The notes under the pieces are model-generated. The model did no database searches. It was not told where the DNA came from and worked only from the letters and a program-made list of their open reading frames with translations. Below are positions 34,101 through 35,828 of a stretch of DNA of 35,828 nucleotides, piece by piece; the stretch's first letter is position 1; every line of letters begins with the position of its first letter. The translations under genes and the position numbers were made by a program. The stretch lies in contig NZ_JAURWA010000144.1 of assembly GCF_030655195.1 (NCBI RefSeq), positions 1 through 35,828 on the forward strand, given 5' to 3'. Origin of the DNA: Patulibacter sp. GTDB taxonomy: Bacteria > Actinomycetota > Thermoleophilia > Solirubrobacterales > Solirubrobacteraceae.

Positions 34101-35828
34101 CGGTCCGGTGGCAGCCGGCGGGACGCTGCCGACGCTCGCGGTGCGGGTGCCGGTCCCACGGGCCTTCGACTCCGGGGACCGGGCCACGATCGGCGCGACC
34201 GTCTCCGCGCTCTCCGACGACGACACCGGGGGTGACAACGGCGCAGCCTCCGCCTCCGCCCCGGTGAGCAACGCCGACGTCCCGAACCTCGGGGTCTCCC
34301 TCGCCGCGACGGGTCCGCTGGCGTTCCGCGGCCCGGCGCGGTTCGAGGCCCGTGTCCGCAACACCGGCCCGAGGCGCACCACCGCGCCGGTCGAGCTCGG
34401 CTTCGCGGGGCGACTGGGCCCGACGGGCGTGCTCACGCCGTCGGGCCCCGGCTGGGCCTGCCCGGAGGACGACGCGTCCTGTGTCTACCGCGGGGCACTG
34501 GACCCCGGCGAGCAGGCCCCACCGCTCACGCTCTCCGGGACCGACGGCACCTTCGGCTTCGGCGCACCCGAGACGGCCGACGTCCTCCTGCGCAGCCCCG
34601 CCGGCACCGCGTCCGACGACGCCGCCCACGCCGAGGCCCCGCGGCCCCCGGCTCCCGACGCGGCCGGCCCGGATGCCACGGTCGACCTCACCGGCGGCGA
34701 GCCCGTGTCCGACGGGGAGCAGACCACCGTCCGCGCCACCGTCCGGGGCGCGGGCACGACCGCGGCCTCGGGCGGCACGTCCCTCCGCCTGGTCGCCGCG
34801 GGCGGACGCGCGACGGCCACGGGCGCCGGGTGGACCTGCACGGCCGAGCTGACCTGCACCACCGAGACCGCGGTCCGCCCGGGCGAGGGTCTCCCTCCGG
34901 TCGACGTCGTCCTCCGCCGTGACCGCACCGACGCCGCCCGCTCGGTCCGCGTCGCGGCCACGGTGGCCGTGGTGGGGGACGTCCGGACCGCCGACGACAC
35001 GGCGATCGCCACCGTCGGCGTCGGGGAGGGCCGGACGGACCTCACCGTCGAGGCGACCCGTACGGCGGCCCTCCGTGCGGGCACCACCGCCGTCTCGATC
35101 CTCCGCGTCCGCAACGCCGGGACCCGGCCGACGACCGCGCCGACGACCGTCGTCGCCGACGCATCCGTGTCCCCGTCGCTCGCGGGCGACGGCTGGGAGT
35201 GCGACGGGAGCCGCTGCACCTACGCCGCGTCCATCGCCGCGGGGGCCGCGGCGCCGGACGTGCGGGCCACCCAGGCCTTCCCCGCCGACTCCGACCTGGG
35301 CCTGGACCCGTTCTCCGCCACGATCTCCGGGGGCGGCGACGCAGAGGTCGGGAACGACGTCGCCACGGCCACGGCGGGCATCGGCGTCGGCGCCCGCCCC
35401 GCGCCCGGGCGCTCGACCCGGCTCGGGATCGACCCGCTCGTCCCGGAGGCCCGCCCCGGGGACGTCGTCGCCGTCCAGCTCGCGGTCCGCGCGGGGTCGG
35501 ACGACGTCGCCGGGCCGGCGACGGCGGTGGTCGACCTGCCATCCGACGTCGAGTACGTGCCGACGGACCCCGTCGGGCCCGCGCCGACGGTCACGGGCCG
35601 ACGGCTCTCCTGGTCGCTGGACGTCCCGCAGGACCGCCGGCCCAGCGCGCTGCGGTTCGCGGTCGCCGTCGCGCCGGGCGCGGCGCCAGGGGTCCGCGAG
35701 CTGGACGCGACCCTGCGCCGGGACGGCGCGCCCGACGAGACGGACGCCTCCACCTTCCTCGTCCTGCCGAGCGCCCCTCCCGCGAGCGACCCCGGGTCGG
35801 CTCCGGGGGCCGGCGCCGGGGCGGGCGC
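31198..35828 (+). CDS. Large secreted DUF11-type repeat protein (runs off the window)
   Basis: From the GTG at 31198 (AGGA ribosome site just upstream) the frame stays open to the last base: 1,543 codons, no stop. A signal peptide (RVAVLAAILLAVLGSGTT, cut near ARA) is followed by about eleven repeats of 116-130 residues, each with V-x-N-x-G, then G-x-G-W-x-C, a second cysteine 4-11 residues on, and a PVPAG-like turn. This is the DUF11/CARDB-like Ig fold of bacterial surface proteins. A last unit (about 35500-35760) lacks cysteines, and the window ends in a Pro/Gly/Ala/Ser-rich linker. Likely a cell-surface stalk or adhesin; the C-terminal anchor is not visible. Confidence 0.85.
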   Translation, partial: MHPSPAGPSISLRVAVLAAILLAVLGSGTTVARAADPAPAMLTGVAADGPARRGMRATFRVTARNAGDAATTVPLVVRLAPGNGAAHLDPRAAGSGWTCAPDGQALRCQNDDPVAAGASAALLTYTAATPATAPASSVFALVASSSGPPAGAVGQSAATVAVVDASPADVVLSVTSPGPARSDAARPFDVRVRNAGAAATAEPVAVTFPVDDGSIAASGVGWSCDPVTRRCVYALPLLGGAEATPLRATVAPGSQPYDANAFAAAVSGGDDRDLSRNNDVASALGTLVPPSDVDLTVATAGTGAAPVAGRAGFVVRVGNAGSASSAGLVTVRLTRNSGDASATATAAGDGWTCPSGTAMCTTSVPVPAGGRAAPLLVEAPADEVGGTTASVVATVSGAADAVVTNDVAGASRSVLPTAGDAVDVALTDVLPRRRGTTSTASVSVSGPGAGAADGPLVVRITSALPAVASGRGWVCTAELTCRREPDPAAGEAAPPIALELGVDAAAPRQSYAIRVAATAGPDAPTRVVTATTSVGAPLTDVALSVPELHPLVRGEQAAFPLRVSNSGADPAPGPVTVALDAFAPGPDADGAGWACTTRSIRGLRCVHDGPVPARGALPDLTLREAARPLGLPGVVRVTGSVRLPVGADVDPSNNRVSATTTVGVNGVELTPTFRRVSPARDSTPGTAEIVVHNTGSRPSAGDVVLARTGWTGIDGDGWRCVFACRYTGTILPGATSPPLRIQVGAGGDLEVALSGGGDLDASDARAATRVPVAPPRPAPYLELSAFAPGARPGATTTFTASLTARGGTVVPEAVDVRLDPSPGVVVLDVAGAGMRCAGLRCRLDAGIPEGATRVVRATLRLTSRAGGPAAVRIRTGTTVPGPGGDDEALARVVPLGSAGDLVATVDGPGTQVAGDRGAFRVDVHNTGEAAVRGPVRVDVSHTAPFGTTDVASRDGWTCESDGRTCLHDGPVAAGGTLPTLAVRVPVPRAFDSGDRATIGATVSALSDDDTGGDNGAASASAPVSNADVPNLGVSLAATGPLAFRGPARFEARVRNTGPRRTTAPVELGFAGRLGPTGVLTPSGPGWACPEDDASCVYRGALDPGEQAPPLTLSGTDGTFGFGAPETADVLLRSPAGTASDDAAHAEAPRPPAPDAAGPDATVDLTGGEPVSDGEQTTVRATVRGAGTTAASGGTSLRLVAAGGRATATGAGWTCTAELTCTTETAVRPGEGLPPVDVVLRRDRTDAARSVRVAATVAVVGDVRTADDTAIATVGVGEGRTDLTVEATRTAALRAGTTAVSILRVRNAGTRPTTAPTTVVADASVSPSLAGDGWECDGSRCTYAASIAAGAAAPDVRATQAFPADSDLGLDPFSATISGGGDAEVGNDVATATAGIGVGARPAPGRSTRLGIDPLVPEARPGDVVAVQLAVRAGSDDVAGPATAVVDLPSDVEYVPTDPVGPAPTVTGRRLSWSLDVPQDRRPSALRFAVAVAPGAAPGVRELDATLRRDGAPDETDASTFLVLPSAPPASDPGSAPGAGAGAG
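31300..35390 (+). repeat. Eleven tandem DUF11-like protein repeats
   Basis: The codons of the tryptophan in the G-x-G-W-x-C signature begin at 31486, 31861, 32248, 32614, 32974, 33349, 33697 (Met instead of Trp), 34063, 34453, 34831 and 35194. The spacing is 348-390 nt. Between units the DNA is well diverged, so the array is old rather than a recent expansion. Confidence 0.8.

Noticed and set aside
31693-34629. A 978-codon open frame on the minus strand inside the DUF11-repeat gene
   Set aside because: It is the mirror of a very GC-rich coding frame. Its translation is low-complexity Arg/Gly/Asp/Val sequence with no motif, whereas the + frame shows a signal peptide and regular repeats.

Overview
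The window is very GC-rich chromosomal DNA with strong G/C preference at third codon positions. It carries GatCAB with a glutamyl-tRNA synthetase, DnaE1 with an intact PHP domain, PcrA, DUF11-repeat surface proteins and secreted proteins with short AKK(L/V)RKAGGK-type Ig-like ends. This set points to an Actinomycetota bacterium, most likely Thermoleophilia/Solirubrobacterales (for example a Patulibacter- or Conexibacter-like genus). The lineage is an inference. I saw no tRNA, rRNA, CRISPR array, insertion sequence or prophage. It reads as a core-genome segment with a few accessory genes.

Layout. 1-291: 3' end of an unrecognised + strand gene. 395-5233 (-): folD, a four-helix membrane protein, then gatC-gatA-gatB. 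5334-7778 (-): pcrA helicase. 7984-8883 (+): queuosine-nucleotide salvage glycosylase (Qng1/DUF2419). 8980-11204 (-): rrf2-cysK-cysE, a cysteine biosynthesis set with a cysteine-free Rrf2 regulator of CymR type. 11262-11783 (+): VanZ-like protein. 11912-13021 (-): HDOD/HD-LuxR regulator. 13232-14608 (-): gltX. 14774-17292 (-): two paralogous secreted proteins. 17409-20990 (-): dnaE1. 21084-21946 (-): a 64-residue basic membrane protein followed by a coiled-coil protein. 22055-23401 (-): argG. 23549-24892 (-): CNNM/CBS/CorC transporter-like protein, divergent from a membrane-anchored esterase (24993-25979, +). 25973-26596 (-): DUF4389 membrane protein. 26760-27404 (+): HEPN-domain protein. 27523-31062 (-): argJ, argB, argD. 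31198 to the right edge (+): a secreted protein of more than 1,500 residues built of tandem DUF11-like repeats.

How the genes work together. GltX and GatCAB fit the indirect route to Gln-tRNA and/or Asn-tRNA. ArgJ (acetyl recycling), ArgB (with features of the arginine-inhibited form), ArgD and ArgG cover most of arginine synthesis, but argC, argF, argH and argR are not here. Rrf2, CysK and CysE look like a self-regulating cysteine module.

Three signals cut across genes. (1) For 14 of 27 start codons in the window a TANNNT hexamer ends 6-10 nt upstream, most often exactly 7 nt. That is the spacing expected if transcription begins at the start codon, so leaderless mRNA appears to be the main mode here. 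(2) A ~70-bp element occurs four times, each time directly after the stop codon of a minus-strand gene (gatB, pcrA, argG, argD) and always in the same orientation, with self-complementary arms. (3) The two secreted paralogues share upstream motifs.
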